Source: JBBCJM01 sp037190175 (GTDB taxonomy: Bacteria > Pseudomonadota > Alphaproteobacteria > Rhodobacterales > Rhodobacteraceae). From it: DNA of 64,000 bases. The DNA is taken from assembly GCA_037190175.1 (NCBI GenBank), contig JBBCJM010000065.1, forward strand, positions 1 to 64,000, given 5' to 3'. Under the pieces are notes generated by a model that saw only the letters and a list, made by a program, of their open reading frames with translations, was not told where the DNA came from and searched no databases. Below are positions 23,469 through 31,841 of the stretch, in pieces; within the stretch, counting starts at the first letter, position 1; every line of letters starts with the position of its first letter. The position numbers and the translations under genes were made by a program.

Positions 23469-24665
23469 TCAGGACACGGCGAATTTTAGCAGCTTGATCG
23501 CGGCGAAGTCGGTCACGTCGCCGCCCACGCGCTTGGACGCATAGAACAGCACATGCGGCTTGGCCGAGAACGGATCGCGCAGGATCCGCAGGTCGGGCCG
23601 CTCGGCGATGGTATAGCCCGCGCGGAAGTCGCCGAAGGCGATGGCATGGGCATTGGCGGCGATATCCGGCATGTCCTCGGCGATCAGCACCGGATAGCCC
23701 ATCAGCCGCGCCGGCTCGCCGGCCGCCAGCCCGTCCGACCACAGGAACCGCCCGTCCGCATCCTTCATCTTGCGCACCGCGCCGGCGGTCTTCGAATTCA
23801 TCACGAAGCTCGCATTGGCGCGATAGTCCGCCCCCAGCGCATAGACCAGGTTGACGATGCAGTCGGCCGCATTGGTGGTGGGAAAGTCCGAGGCCGCGCC
23901 CGAGGGCACATAGCCGATGCTCCCCCAGGTCCAGGACGCATTGGCCACCTTGTTGGGCAGCAGGAACCCGCGCGGCTTGTCCACCCCGTCGCCGCTGACG
24001 AAGGCCGCCGCCTCCGCCCGGATGAACCGCGTGGCGATCCGGCCCGCCAGCCAGCCCTCCACGTCGAAGGCGCTGTCATCCAAGAGCCGCTGGCTCGCCT
24101 TCGGCATCGCCGACAGCTCATGCAGCTTGATCGAGATCCGCTCCAGCACCGGCGTCGCGGTCTCGGCCTGCGCGCCGGCCTCGGTGGCCCAGCCCGACCC
24201 CACCTCGCTGCGGTCGATCAGCACGTCGAACGAGGTCGCCTCCACCTGCACCACATTGGCGATGGCGCGGATCGAGGCGGTCGAGACCAGCATCGACCGG
24301 ATGGTGTCCGCGGTCTGCGGATCGACCAGATAGCCGCCGTCCGCCGCCACCGCGGAGGACAGCGCCTTGCCCTCCAGGTTCAGGCCCCGCAGCCCGTCGT
24401 CGTCGCCGTGGCGCAGATAGGCGGCAAAGGCTTTGGCATGGGGCGCTTCGGTCTCGGCGCGGCCCGCCAGCGCGGGGCGGCCCAGATGGGTGGTTTTGCG
24501 GTCCAGCATGGTCAGTCGCTCTTCCTGTTGTTGCAACGCTGCCTTCACTTCGGCGTGAAACATGCCGAAATCGTTCAGAAATCCGGTCATGGCGGATGTC
24601 ACGTCCGCAGCCGGATGTGGGTCGTCGGGCATGGCTCCGCCGGCCCGAGCCTTGGTCTCGGTCAT
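23469..24665 (-). CDS. GTA g5: HK97-type major capsid protein
   Basis: A 398-residue HK97-fold capsid protein. An N-terminal delta region with coiled coil (about 20-60, VKAALQQQEERLTMLDRKT) precedes the mature shell domain. Typical segments are YLVDPQTADTIRSMLVSTASI, ISIKLHELSAMPKASQRLLDD and FGDFRAGYTIAERPDLRILRD. RcGTA gp5 is cleaved by the gp4 protease, and a comparable propeptide is visible here. Together with g4 and g3 it makes the particle head. The frame is intact. Confidence 0.95.
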   Translation of the reverse strand: MTETKARAGGAMPDDPHPAADVTSAMTGFLNDFGMFHAEVKAALQQQEERLTMLDRKTTHLGRPALAGRAETEAPHAKAFAAYLRHGDDDGLRGLNLEGKALSSAVAADGGYLVDPQTADTIRSMLVSTASIRAIANVVQVEATSFDVLIDRSEVGSGWATEAGAQAETATPVLERISIKLHELSAMPKASQRLLDDSAFDVEGWLAGRIATRFIRAEAAAFVSGDGVDKPRGFLLPNKVANASWTWGSIGYVPSGAASDFPTTNAADCIVNLVYALGADYRANASFVMNSKTAGAVRKMKDADGRFLWSDGLAAGEPARLMGYPVLIAEDMPDIAANAHAIAFGDFRAGYTIAERPDLRILRDPFSAKPHVLFYASKRVGGDVTDFAAIKLLKFAVS

Positions 24666-24695
24666 CAGTTGGTCCTCAGCTTGAAATCCGGGGGG

Positions 24696-25256
24696 TCAGT
24701 GCCCCGCCATCACCCGGCGCGCGGCCTGCAGCGCCGCCGCCACCTCGCGCCAGCCGGCCACATCGGGCGCCTCGCCCTTGGCCGCCACCCGCGCCTCGGG
24801 AAGCATGGGGAACGTCACCAGCGACACCTCCCACAGCTCCAGCTCCTGCAAGAGGCGCCGCCCCTTGCCGTCGCGTTCCGCCCTGACCGTGCGATAGCCG
24901 ATCGACAGCCCGTCGATGGCCCCGGCGGTGAGCAGCGCCGCCGCCTCGCGCCCCTTGGCCACATCGGTCAGGATGCGGCCCTTGACCCACAGGCCCCGGT
25001 CGTCCTCATGCACCTCGTCCCAGACACCGATGGGCTCGCGCGGGTCGTGCTGCCACAGCATCCTGACCCGCCGCCCCGCCGCCGCCGCGGCCCTCAGCGA
25101 CCCCGCATAGGCGCCCTTCTGCACCACGTCGCCGCCCTGGTCGCGCCGCCCGAACAGCGAGGCATAGCCCGACACCACGCTGCCCTCGGCCACCACCAGT
25201 TCGGCCCCGGCGTCGAACTTGCGCTCCGGCGCCCCGAAATCCCCGATCATCTCCAT
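24696..25256 (-). CDS. GTA g4: prohead protease
   Basis: A 186-residue HK97-type prohead protease (peptidase S78 family). Expected active-site features are the His in RMLWQHDPREPIGVW and the Ser in GAIDGLSIGYRTV. YASLFGRRDQGGDVVQKGA is the usual N-terminal motif. It trims the capsid propeptide during head maturation. It lies between g3.5 and the capsid gene, with a 30-base gap to the latter. Confidence 0.94.
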   Translation of the reverse strand: MEMIGDFGAPERKFDAGAELVVAEGSVVSGYASLFGRRDQGGDVVQKGAYAGSLRAAAAAGRRVRMLWQHDPREPIGVWDEVHEDDRGLWVKGRILTDVAKGREAAALLTAGAIDGLSIGYRTVRAERDGKGRRLLQELELWEVSLVTFPMLPEARVAAKGEAPDVAGWREVAAALQAARRVMAGH

Positions 25257-25260
25257 CCCC

Positions 25261-25503
25261 TCACCTCAAAGCCGCAGCGATCAGCGCCTCGGCCCCCTGC
25301 GCCAACAGGAAGGCCGCCACGCCATAGACGCCCAGCCAGATCCGCCGCTCCATCCGCTCCAGCGCGCCCTCGATCCGGCCCAGCCGGTACTCCAGCGCGC
25401 CCCAGCGTTCCTCGGCGACCCGCTCGTTGGCCTCGATCCGCGCCTGCGCGGCGTCGAAGCTGTCGAACAGATAGCGCGAGCCGCCCGCCACCCGCCGGGT
25501 CAT
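25261..25503 (-). CDS. GTA g3.5: small head-formation protein
   Basis: An 80-residue protein (MTRRVAGGSRYLFDSFDAAQ). It has an amphipathic helical part and a C-terminal hydrophobic segment (LGVYGVAAFLLAQGAEALIA). It corresponds in order and size to the rcc01685-like g3.5 of RcGTA, a small gene between portal and protease. Its ATG overlaps the g3 stop by 4 bases. The open frame continuing upstream is a shadow of g3. Confidence 0.88.
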   Translation of the reverse strand: MTRRVAGGSRYLFDSFDAAQARIEANERVAEERWGALEYRLGRIEGALERMERRIWLGVYGVAAFLLAQGAEALIAAALR

Positions 25504-26699
25504 TCGGTCTCCAGCGGCGGCAGCCCCAGCAGAGCCCGCTTCTCCGCCACGGTCAGGAAATCCGCCGCCGCCACCCGGGCCCATTGCGCATCCCGCTCGG
25601 CCGCCAGCGCCGGCACCTGGTCGGGGTCGGGGCGCAGCTCCACCGCTTCGGCCGTGAACCCCTGCAACCAGTGCGACAGCGCCCCGGTCACCTTGCCCAC
25701 CAGCGGCAGCACCGTCAGGCGATAGAACGCTCGGTTCGCCTCCTGATAGTTCGCATAGGTGGCGTCGCCGGGGATCCCCAGCATCATCGGCGGCACCCCG
25801 AAGGCCACCGCGATCTCCCGCGCCGCCGCCTCCTTCGTCCGGTGGAACTCCATGTCGGAGGGGGAGAACCCCATCGGCTTCCAGTCCAGCCCGCCCTCCA
25901 GCAGCATCGGCCGCCCGGCATTGCGCGCGCCCTGATGGTGCATCTCCATCTCGGAAACCAGCCGGTCGTACTGGTCGGGCGACAGCGTCGCCGCCCCGTC
26001 CGCGCCCTTGTAGACGATGGCCCCCGAAGGCCGCGCCGCATTGTCCAAGAGCGCCTTCGACCACCGCGCCGCACTGGCGTGAACGTCCAGCGCCACCGCC
26101 GCCGCCTGCAAGGGCGAGAACCCGTAGTGGTCGTCCTGCGGATGGAACGCCCGCAGATGGCAGATCGGCACCGCCTCGCCGGTCATGTCGAACCGATGCT
26201 TCCGCCCGGCGACCGCATAGTCGTAACCCACCGGCCAGCCGTCCGCCCCCGGCACCACCGCCATCCGGTCCGAGCGCAGCACGTGCAACTCCCCCGGCAA
26301 GATACCCGACCCCGGCACCGCCTCGACATAGGCGTTGCCGGACAGCAGCAGCTGCCCATAGATCGCCTCCATCAGCTCCGCCCGCCCCTGCGCCGGGTTC
26401 GGCCGGCGCAAGAGGTCCAGTACCGGATGCACCTCATACCGCCGCTCGCCGTCCTGCAACACCAAGGGCAGCGCCGCCGCCGCCTCGGCGATCAGCTTCA
26501 CCGCCCGGAACCCGATGGGATTGCCCAGGAACCCCGCCTGCGTCAGGCTCACCGTGTCGCGCGGGGTCCAGCCCACCCGCCCGGCCGTCGCCAGCGCCGC
26601 CACCCGCCCGGTGGCCGAAGCCTTGGCCTCCGCCGGCCGCACAGGCACAGGCAGGCCGGGCGCCGGGGCCGCACCCCGCCGCAGAAAGTCGAACACCAT
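25500..26699 (-). CDS. GTA g3: portal protein
   Basis: A 399-residue HK97-family portal protein. Signatures include NPIGFRAVKLIAEAAAALPL, LLLSGNAYVEAVPG, LYGFSP-like YGFSPLQAAAVALDVHASA and FGVPPMMLGIPGDATYANYQ. It forms the dodecameric ring through which DNA enters the GTA head. It starts 18 bases after g2 and overlaps g3.5 by 4 bases. Length is typical for GTA portals and shorter than many phage portals. Confidence 0.95.
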   Translation of the reverse strand: MVFDFLRRGAAPAPGLPVPVRPAEAKASATGRVAALATAGRVGWTPRDTVSLTQAGFLGNPIGFRAVKLIAEAAAALPLVLQDGERRYEVHPVLDLLRRPNPAQGRAELMEAIYGQLLLSGNAYVEAVPGSGILPGELHVLRSDRMAVVPGADGWPVGYDYAVAGRKHRFDMTGEAVPICHLRAFHPQDDHYGFSPLQAAAVALDVHASAARWSKALLDNAARPSGAIVYKGADGAATLSPDQYDRLVSEMEMHHQGARNAGRPMLLEGGLDWKPMGFSPSDMEFHRTKEAAAREIAVAFGVPPMMLGIPGDATYANYQEANRAFYRLTVLPLVGKVTGALSHWLQGFTAEAVELRPDPDQVPALAAERDAQWARVAAADFLTVAEKRALLGLPPLETE

Positions 26700-26717
26700 A
26701 TCCCGTCTCCTGCTGAA

Positions 26718-28070
26718 TTACACGAACCGCATCCGCGGCCCCTCGCCCGGCACCCGCCGCGCGGGCTCCAGCACCAGGTCGGTCAGCGCCCAGACCAGCG
26801 CATCCACCCGGTCGGGCGACCCCCGCCCCTCGAACCCGCGCACCGTCATCCGGCACATCTGCTCCTCCAGCAGATGCAGCCCCCGCACATGCCGCACCCG
26901 CCCCTGTTCATAGAGCGCGGCCACCGGCTCGGCCCGCAGATGCTTGCCCCGCGTCGCCGTCACCTTGCGCACCGGCACGGCGGGCGAGACCGAGCGGATC
27001 ACCGTCTCCACCATGTCGCCGCCCATGTTGACCTCGGCCACGATCCGGTCGGCCCCGTGCCGCTCATAGGCGCCGACCGCCGCCCGCGCCCAGCCCTCGG
27101 GGCTGACCCCCTGCACCGAGGCATCCTCCAGCACCACCGCCCGCCAGTCGGTGACCGGCCCCTTGGTGCGCGCACCCACCACCACGATGCCGCAGGTATC
27201 GGCCTGCTCCTTGCCGCTGGCCGGCGGATCCACCGCCACCACGATGCGGTCGAAGCCCTCTTCCTCCGCCCCCTCGGCCGCCGCCGCGATCAGCGCCGTG
27301 GTCCACAGCGCCCCCTCGGCATCCTCGATCAGCACACCGTCCAGGTCCTGCCGCCCCAGCCGTGTGCCGCCATAGCGGGCATAGACCTCCCGCAGGAAGC
27401 TCTCCGCCAGGAAGGCCCGGTTGGCGTCGGTCGGCGCATGGGTCAGCACGGTCGAGGGGTTCTTCAGGATCGCCTTCAGCACCCCCACGTTGCGGGGGGT
27501 CGAGGTCACCACCTGCCGCGGCTCCGCCCCCAGCCGCAGCGCGAACTGCAGCATGTCCCAGGCCTCCTCCGCCCGCTTCCACTTGGCCAGCTCGTCCGCC
27601 CAGGCCGCATCGAACTGCGGCCCCCGCAGGCTTTCCGGCTCATGCGCCGAAAACACCTGCGCCACCGCGCCGTTGGGCCAGACCAGCCGCTTGCGCCCGG
27701 CCTCCCACTCCGGCCGGCGGTCGGGCGGCGAACAGGCAAGGATCCCGCTGTCCCCGAACACCATCACCTCGCGCGCCTGCTCGATGGTCTCCCCCACCAG
27801 GGCCACCCTCGAACACAGGCCGGGGTCGCCAGGCCCCGCCCCCTCCACCTGCGCCCGCACCCATTCCGCCCCGGCCCGGGTCTTGCCCGCCCCGCGCCCG
27901 CCCATGATCACCCAGGTCCGCCAGACCCCCTCGGGCGGCAACTGGTGCGGCAGGGCCCAGAACTCGAACATCCAGGGCAGCGCCAGCAGCGCATTCTCGG
28001 AAAGCCCGCCCAGGAACGCCTCAACCGCCTCCGGCGTCGCGGAGGCAAGCCAGGCGGCGCCCGATCTCAT
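26718..28070 (-). CDS. GTA g2: terminase large subunit
   Basis: A 450-residue packaging ATPase/nuclease. The Walker A motif is GGRGAGKTRAG (about 57-67). Adenine-binding and coupling segments follow (VALVGETIEQAREVM, FDAAWADELAKWK), and a C-terminal RNase H-like nuclease is expected from VAVDPPASG. GTA terminases package roughly random host DNA to head capacity. The ATG at 28070 gives the homologue-like N-terminus MRSGAAWLASATPEAV and overlaps g1 by 50 bases; a farther ATG at 28139 is also open. Confidence 0.94.
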   Translation of the reverse strand: MRSGAAWLASATPEAVEAFLGGLSENALLALPWMFEFWALPHQLPPEGVWRTWVIMGGRGAGKTRAGAEWVRAQVEGAGPGDPGLCSRVALVGETIEQAREVMVFGDSGILACSPPDRRPEWEAGRKRLVWPNGAVAQVFSAHEPESLRGPQFDAAWADELAKWKRAEEAWDMLQFALRLGAEPRQVVTSTPRNVGVLKAILKNPSTVLTHAPTDANRAFLAESFLREVYARYGGTRLGRQDLDGVLIEDAEGALWTTALIAAAAEGAEEEGFDRIVVAVDPPASGKEQADTCGIVVVGARTKGPVTDWRAVVLEDASVQGVSPEGWARAAVGAYERHGADRIVAEVNMGGDMVETVIRSVSPAVPVRKVTATRGKHLRAEPVAALYEQGRVRHVRGLHLLEEQMCRMTVRGFEGRGSPDRVDALVWALTDLVLEPARRVPGEGPRMRFV

Positions 28071-28347
28071 CCCGCGCGGCGCCAAGGTCGAGCGCAGCGC
28101 CCCCCGCGGCGCCGGCTGCCTGCTTGCGAAGCTTGTCAACCCGTGTCCTTTCTTCCATCACCAGCTGGAACGCCGCCTTCATGTCGCGCACGGCCGCACT
28201 CGCGACCCTCGCTTCCTCCAGCTTGCCGTTCCGCAGCTCGCCCAGGGCGCGGGCGATCTCCTCCGCCACCTCCCTGAACGTCGTCTCGCAAAAATCCAGC
28301 AGGTCCACCTGCCGGGCCTCGTTCCCTTCCGGGAAGCCGATCGTCAT
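28021..28347 (-). CDS. GTA g1: terminase small subunit
   Basis: A 108-residue protein starting MTIGFPEGNEARQVDLLDFC. It is mostly helical with a long coiled coil (about 25-90) ending in a basic region. It matches RcGTA g1, now known as a small terminase lacking specific DNA recognition. This is the first gene of the cluster, and its 3' end overlaps the g2 start. The longer open frame upstream is rejected because the ATG at 28347 gives the conserved N-terminus. Confidence 0.88.
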   Translation of the reverse strand: MTIGFPEGNEARQVDLLDFCETTFREVAEEIARALGELRNGKLEEARVASAAVRDMKAAFQLVMEERTRVDKLRKQAAGAAGGAALDLGAARDEIGRRLACLRDAGGG

Positions 28348-28835
28348 CTGCCTGTCGCCCCGCCTCTCGAGCCCGCCCGCCCGAGCGAAACGGAAAAGCG
28401 GCCTGGGGTCGCCCCCCGGCCGCTTGCCCACTTCTCCTAGCATGTCACGGTGTATAGCCCGGACCGCGCGCCGGGTCAAGCAGAAAGTTCAGCAATGCCA
28501 ATGGCTTGCCGGGCGTTGCAGTAAGGTTTCGTTAACCTTGGCCGGGGGCTCAAAGCGCCGGTGCTGTCAGACGACTGCGAACTCGTCTCCGCTTGCCCTG
28601 CTCATGCAAGCCGTCAGGCGACGAGAAGACCGCGCCGCTCCTCGAGCACGGCGGCGCGGTGCCGCTCCGCGGCGGGATCGGGAAGCGGATGTGAGGCATC
28701 GCCGCCAGGCGCATGATCAAAGCAGGTGGCAGCACGCCGTCCAGCCCGGCTCCAACTCATGCCTGCTGGATCCTCTGCTGGCGGGTGGGCATATCGTCGG
28801 TTCCGGCCCACCGATGCACCCAGTGTTCGCGGGTT
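28348..28835. promoter_or_regulatory. Non-coding region upstream of the GTA cluster
   Basis: About 490 bases without a convincing gene lie between g1 and the end of the dpp-type operon. It contains AAGGTTTCGTTAACCTT (28523-28539), a 6-base inverted repeat holding a TTAAC half-site like that used by CtrA. The GTA promoter is expected here. Short open frames in the region have no recognisable content. CtrA or GafA binding is only a possibility; I cannot identify a consensus. Confidence 0.4.
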
Positions 28836-28879
28836 CCGGCCCGAAAGGCCGGGATAGCGACATGGAACCGTCGCTATCC
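28836..28879 (-). terminator. Two consecutive hairpins ending the ABC-transporter operon
   Basis: GGATAGCGAC (28852-28861) and GTCGCTATCC (28870-28879) form a perfect 10-bp stem overlapping the dppF-like stop. A second stem, CCGGCC/GGCCGG (28836-28852), follows directly on the minus strand. There is no T-run, but two strong stems at the end of the operon fit a terminator or an RNA-stabilising structure. Confidence 0.5.
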
Positions 28880-29932
28880 TTGAAGCGTGTCGCTGCCGTT
28901 GGGCAGCGTGCTCAAGGGCGGCAAGCAGTCTTGCGCCGGCGCCGTCTCCTCCGCCCGCCAGCAGGCGACCTGGTGGCCGCCCGGCGGGCCTTCCAGCGGC
29001 GGTTCGCGGAGCGCGCATTTTTCGATGGCGATGGGACAGCGGGTGTGGAAACGGCAGCCGGCGGGCGGGTTGATGGGGCTCGGGATCTCGCCACGCAGGA
29101 TTATCCGCCGACGCTTGCGCTCCACCGCGGGGTTCGGGATCGGGATCGCGGAGAGCAGCGAGCGCGTATAGGGATGCGCCGGCGCAGTATAGAGATCGGC
29201 GGCGGGCGCGACTTCGACGATCTTGCCCAGATACATCACCGCGACGCGGCTGCTGATGTGCTTCACCACCGCCAGCCCATGGGCGATGAAGAGATAGGTC
29301 AGGCCAAGGTCCTTCTGCAGATCCTTCAGCAGGTTGATCACCTGCGCCTGGATCGAGACATCCAGAGCCGAAACCGGCTCATCGCAGACCACGAAGCTGG
29401 GCTCCACCGCCAGCGCGCGGGCGATGCCGATGCGCTGCCGCTGACCGCCGGAAAACTCGTGCGGATAGCGCGACGCGAACCTGGCCCCGAGGCCGACCAT
29501 CTCCAGCAGCTCGTCCACCCGGCGGCGCACGTCCGCAGCGCCGGTGCGGATGCGGTGGACCCGGATCGGCTCGGCGATCGCCTCGCCGACCGTCATCCGC
29601 GGGTTGAGCGAGGCATAGGGGTCCTGGAACACCATCTGCATCTGCCGCCGGGCCGCCCGGAGCCCGCGTTCGTCGAGGTCCGACAGGTTCTGGCCGGCGA
29701 AGTCGACGCTGCCCCCGGTCGGGCGGACCAGGTGCAGGACTGCACGGCCGGTCGTGCTCTTGCCGCAACCGCTTTCGCCGACGAGGCCCAGCGTCTCGCC
29801 GCGGCGGATCGAGAAGCTGACGCCGTCCACGGCCTTGACCGGCCCATCCTTCGAACGCGAGAACAGCCCCCCGCCGGCCCCGAAATGAACCTGCAGATCC
29901 TTCACGTCGAGAAGCGCATCTGCCCCGGTCAC
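28874..29932 (-). CDS. Peptide-type ABC transporter ATP-binding protein (DppF/OppF-like)
   Basis: A 352-residue ATPase. It has Walker A GESGCGKST, signature SGGQRQRIGIARAL, Walker B FVVCDEPVSALD, and the C-terminal oligopeptide-transporter extension with clustered Cys (CRFHTRCPIAIEKC), which in this family may hold an iron-sulfur cluster. With the other ATPase and two permeases it powers uptake of a substrate delivered by a periplasmic binding protein. The GTG start at 29932 overlaps the preceding gene's stop by 4 bases. It is the last gene of the operon. Confidence 0.92.
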   Translation of the reverse strand: MTGADALLDVKDLQVHFGAGGGLFSRSKDGPVKAVDGVSFSIRRGETLGLVGESGCGKSTTGRAVLHLVRPTGGSVDFAGQNLSDLDERGLRAARRQMQMVFQDPYASLNPRMTVGEAIAEPIRVHRIRTGAADVRRRVDELLEMVGLGARFASRYPHEFSGGQRQRIGIARALAVEPSFVVCDEPVSALDVSIQAQVINLLKDLQKDLGLTYLFIAHGLAVVKHISSRVAVMYLGKIVEVAPAADLYTAPAHPYTRSLLSAIPIPNPAVERKRRRIILRGEIPSPINPPAGCRFHTRCPIAIEKCALREPPLEGPPGGHQVACWRAEETAPAQDCLPPLSTLPNGSDTLQG

Positions 29933-30939
29933 GGCGAAACCTTCTCTGCGGCCACGGGTATCATCGTGCGGATGTCGAAGTGGCAGGCGGCGCGGTGACC
30001 CGGATCCACGTCGCGCAGCGGCGGGCGCTCGGTGTCGCAGCGGCCGGAGGTGAAGTAGCCGCACCGCGGCGCCAGCGGACACCCCCTGGGCAGCGCCGTC
30101 AGGTCCGGCGGCTGGCCGGGGATCGGTTCCAGCCGGCGGTCGGCCGGATCGTCCAGCCGGGGCAGCGATTGCAGCAGGCCGAGCGTATAGGGCATCCGCG
30201 GCGCGGCGAAGATCGCGTCGGTAGGCCCCTCCTCCACCACCCGGCCGGCGTACATGACGATGACCCGGTCGGCCATGCCGGCAACGACGCCCAGATCGTG
30301 GGTGATCATCAGCACGGCGGTGCCCAGTTCGTGCTTCAGCCGGCCGATCAGTTCCAGAATCTGCGCCTGGATCGTGACGTCCAGGGCGGTCGTCGGCTCG
30401 TCGGCTATCAGCAGTTCGGGGTCGCAGGACAGGGCCATCGCGATCATCACCCGCTGCCGCATCCCGCCCGAGAACTGGTGCGGATAGCTGTCGATCCGCC
30501 GGGTTGCATTCGGGATTCCCACTAGGTCCAGCAGTTCAACGGCGCGCGACCGGGCGGCCGAGGCGCCAAGACCCTGGTGCAGCGCCAGCGACTCGGTCAA
30601 CTGGCGGCGGATGGTCAGCACCGGGTTGAGCGAGGTGATCGGATCCTGGAAGATCATGCTGATGCGGTTGCCGCGCAGGCGGCGCATCTCGCGCTCGGAG
30701 AGCCGCAGCAGGTCGCGCCCGTCGAAAAGCACCTGCCCGCCGGAGACATGCCCCGGCGGCGAGGGTACCAGACCCATCAGCGACAGCGCCGTCACGCTCT
30801 TGCCCGAGCCGCTTTCGCCGACGATCCCGACCGTTTCTCCCCGATCGAGCACGAACGAAACGTCGCTCACCGCGCTCACGGTGCCGTCCTCGGTATCGAA
30901 GCGCGTGGTCAGGTTGCGGACGTCGAGCAGCGGGGCCAT
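29929..30939 (-). CDS. Peptide-type ABC transporter ATP-binding protein (DppD/OppD-like)
   Basis: A 336-residue ATPase starting MAPLLDVRNLTTRFDT. It has Walker A GESGSGKSVTAL, signature FSGGMRQRVMIAMAL, Walker B LLIADEPTTALD and the C-terminal Cys cluster region (CPLAPRCGYFTSGRCDTE). It is the partner ATPase of the DppF-like protein. The start lies 5 bases after the upstream permease gene, and the stop overlaps the next gene by 4 bases. Confidence 0.92.
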   Translation of the reverse strand: MAPLLDVRNLTTRFDTEDGTVSAVSDVSFVLDRGETVGIVGESGSGKSVTALSLMGLVPSPPGHVSGGQVLFDGRDLLRLSEREMRRLRGNRISMIFQDPITSLNPVLTIRRQLTESLALHQGLGASAARSRAVELLDLVGIPNATRRIDSYPHQFSGGMRQRVMIAMALSCDPELLIADEPTTALDVTIQAQILELIGRLKHELGTAVLMITHDLGVVAGMADRVIVMYAGRVVEEGPTDAIFAAPRMPYTLGLLQSLPRLDDPADRRLEPIPGQPPDLTALPRGCPLAPRCGYFTSGRCDTERPPLRDVDPGHRAACHFDIRTMIPVAAEKVSP

Positions 30940-30944
30940 CGCGC

Positions 30945-31841
30945 CTACCTCGACCGCAGCCGCGGATCGTGCTCGTCCCGCAGCGCGTCGCCGAGGAAGT
31001 TGAAGCCGAACACGACTATGGTGATGGCCAGGCCCGGAAACAGCGCCAGCCACGGCGCCTCGCGCATGTAGCGCGGGGTGTTGCCGCTCAGCATGGCCCC
31101 CCAGGAGGGCTCGGGGGGCTGGGTGCCGAGCCCGAGGAAGCTGAGCGCGGCTTCCGACAGGATCGCGCTGCCCAGGCCGGCGGTGGCCAGCACGATGAAG
31201 GGCGCAAGGCAGTTGGGCAGGATATGGCGGAACAGGATGCGCGCATGCGAAAAGCCCAGCGCCCGCGCCGCCTCGACGAACGGCGTCTCGCGGATCGACA
31301 GCGTGGAGGAACGGATCACCCGCGCCGAATTCGGCATGATGACGATGGCCAGCGCCAGGATGACGTTGCGGATGTTGGGTCCCAGGGCTGCGATCATGGC
31401 AAGGGCGAGAACCAGCATCGGCAGCGCCATCAGCGTGTCCATCACCCGCTGGATCAGATAGTCCACCTTGCCGCCGAAATAGCCGCTGACGAGGCCGAAC
31501 AGGGCGCCGACCGTGGTGCCGAGCGTCACCGCGAGCAGCCCGACGAACAGCGAAATGCGTGCGCCCCAGATGATGCGGCTCAGGATGTCGCGGCCGAATT
31601 CGTCCGTGCCGAACCAATGGCCGGGGCCGGGCGGGGACAGCAGTTGCGAGCTATTGAGCCGATAGGGGTCCTGCGGGGCCAGCCAGGGCGCGAAGATCGC
31701 CACCGCGACGAAGATCACGATGATCGCGCCGCCGATGGTGCCCAGCGGCTTGCGCCGGGCGAACCGCAGCAGCCGGGCCATCCATCCCCGCGGCGCGGCA
31801 CGGACCACGGGGGCTGTCGGGATCGCGGTATCGTCAGCCAT
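30945..31841 (-). CDS. Peptide-type ABC transporter permease (DppC-like)
   Basis: A 298-residue inner-membrane permease with six predicted helices. The N-terminal OppC-type segment has APWLAPQDPYRLN and WFGTDEFGRDILSRIIWGAR. The EAA loop region EAARALGFSHARILFRHILP contacts the ATPases. It overlaps the upstream DppB-like gene by 8 bases. It forms the transmembrane channel with that partner. Confidence 0.93.
   Translation of the reverse strand: MADDTAIPTAPVVRAAPRGWMARLLRFARRKPLGTIGGAIIVIFVAVAIFAPWLAPQDPYRLNSSQLLSPPGPGHWFGTDEFGRDILSRIIWGARISLFVGLLAVTLGTTVGALFGLVSGYFGGKVDYLIQRVMDTLMALPMLVLALAMIAALGPNIRNVILALAIVIMPNSARVIRSSTLSIRETPFVEAARALGFSHARILFRHILPNCLAPFIVLATAGLGSAILSEAALSFLGLGTQPPEPSWGAMLSGNTPRYMREAPWLALFPGLAITIVVFGFNFLGDALRDEHDPRLRSR

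Noticed and set aside
23553..28277. Very long plus-strand open frame (about 1570 codons) opposite the GTA genes
   Set aside because: It is the antisense shadow of well-recognised GTA genes g1-g5. Its translation is Arg/His/Pro-rich without domains, as expected when high-GC coding DNA lacks stops on the other strand.
14527..28347. Interpretation of the phage-like genes as a prophage
   Set aside because: No integrase, repressor, replication or lysis genes and no attachment repeats; gene order and sizes match RcGTA.
28550..29018. Short minus-strand open frames between GTA g1 and the dppF-like gene
   Set aside because: They cross hairpins and part of dppF, lack ribosome-binding sites and match nothing recognisable.
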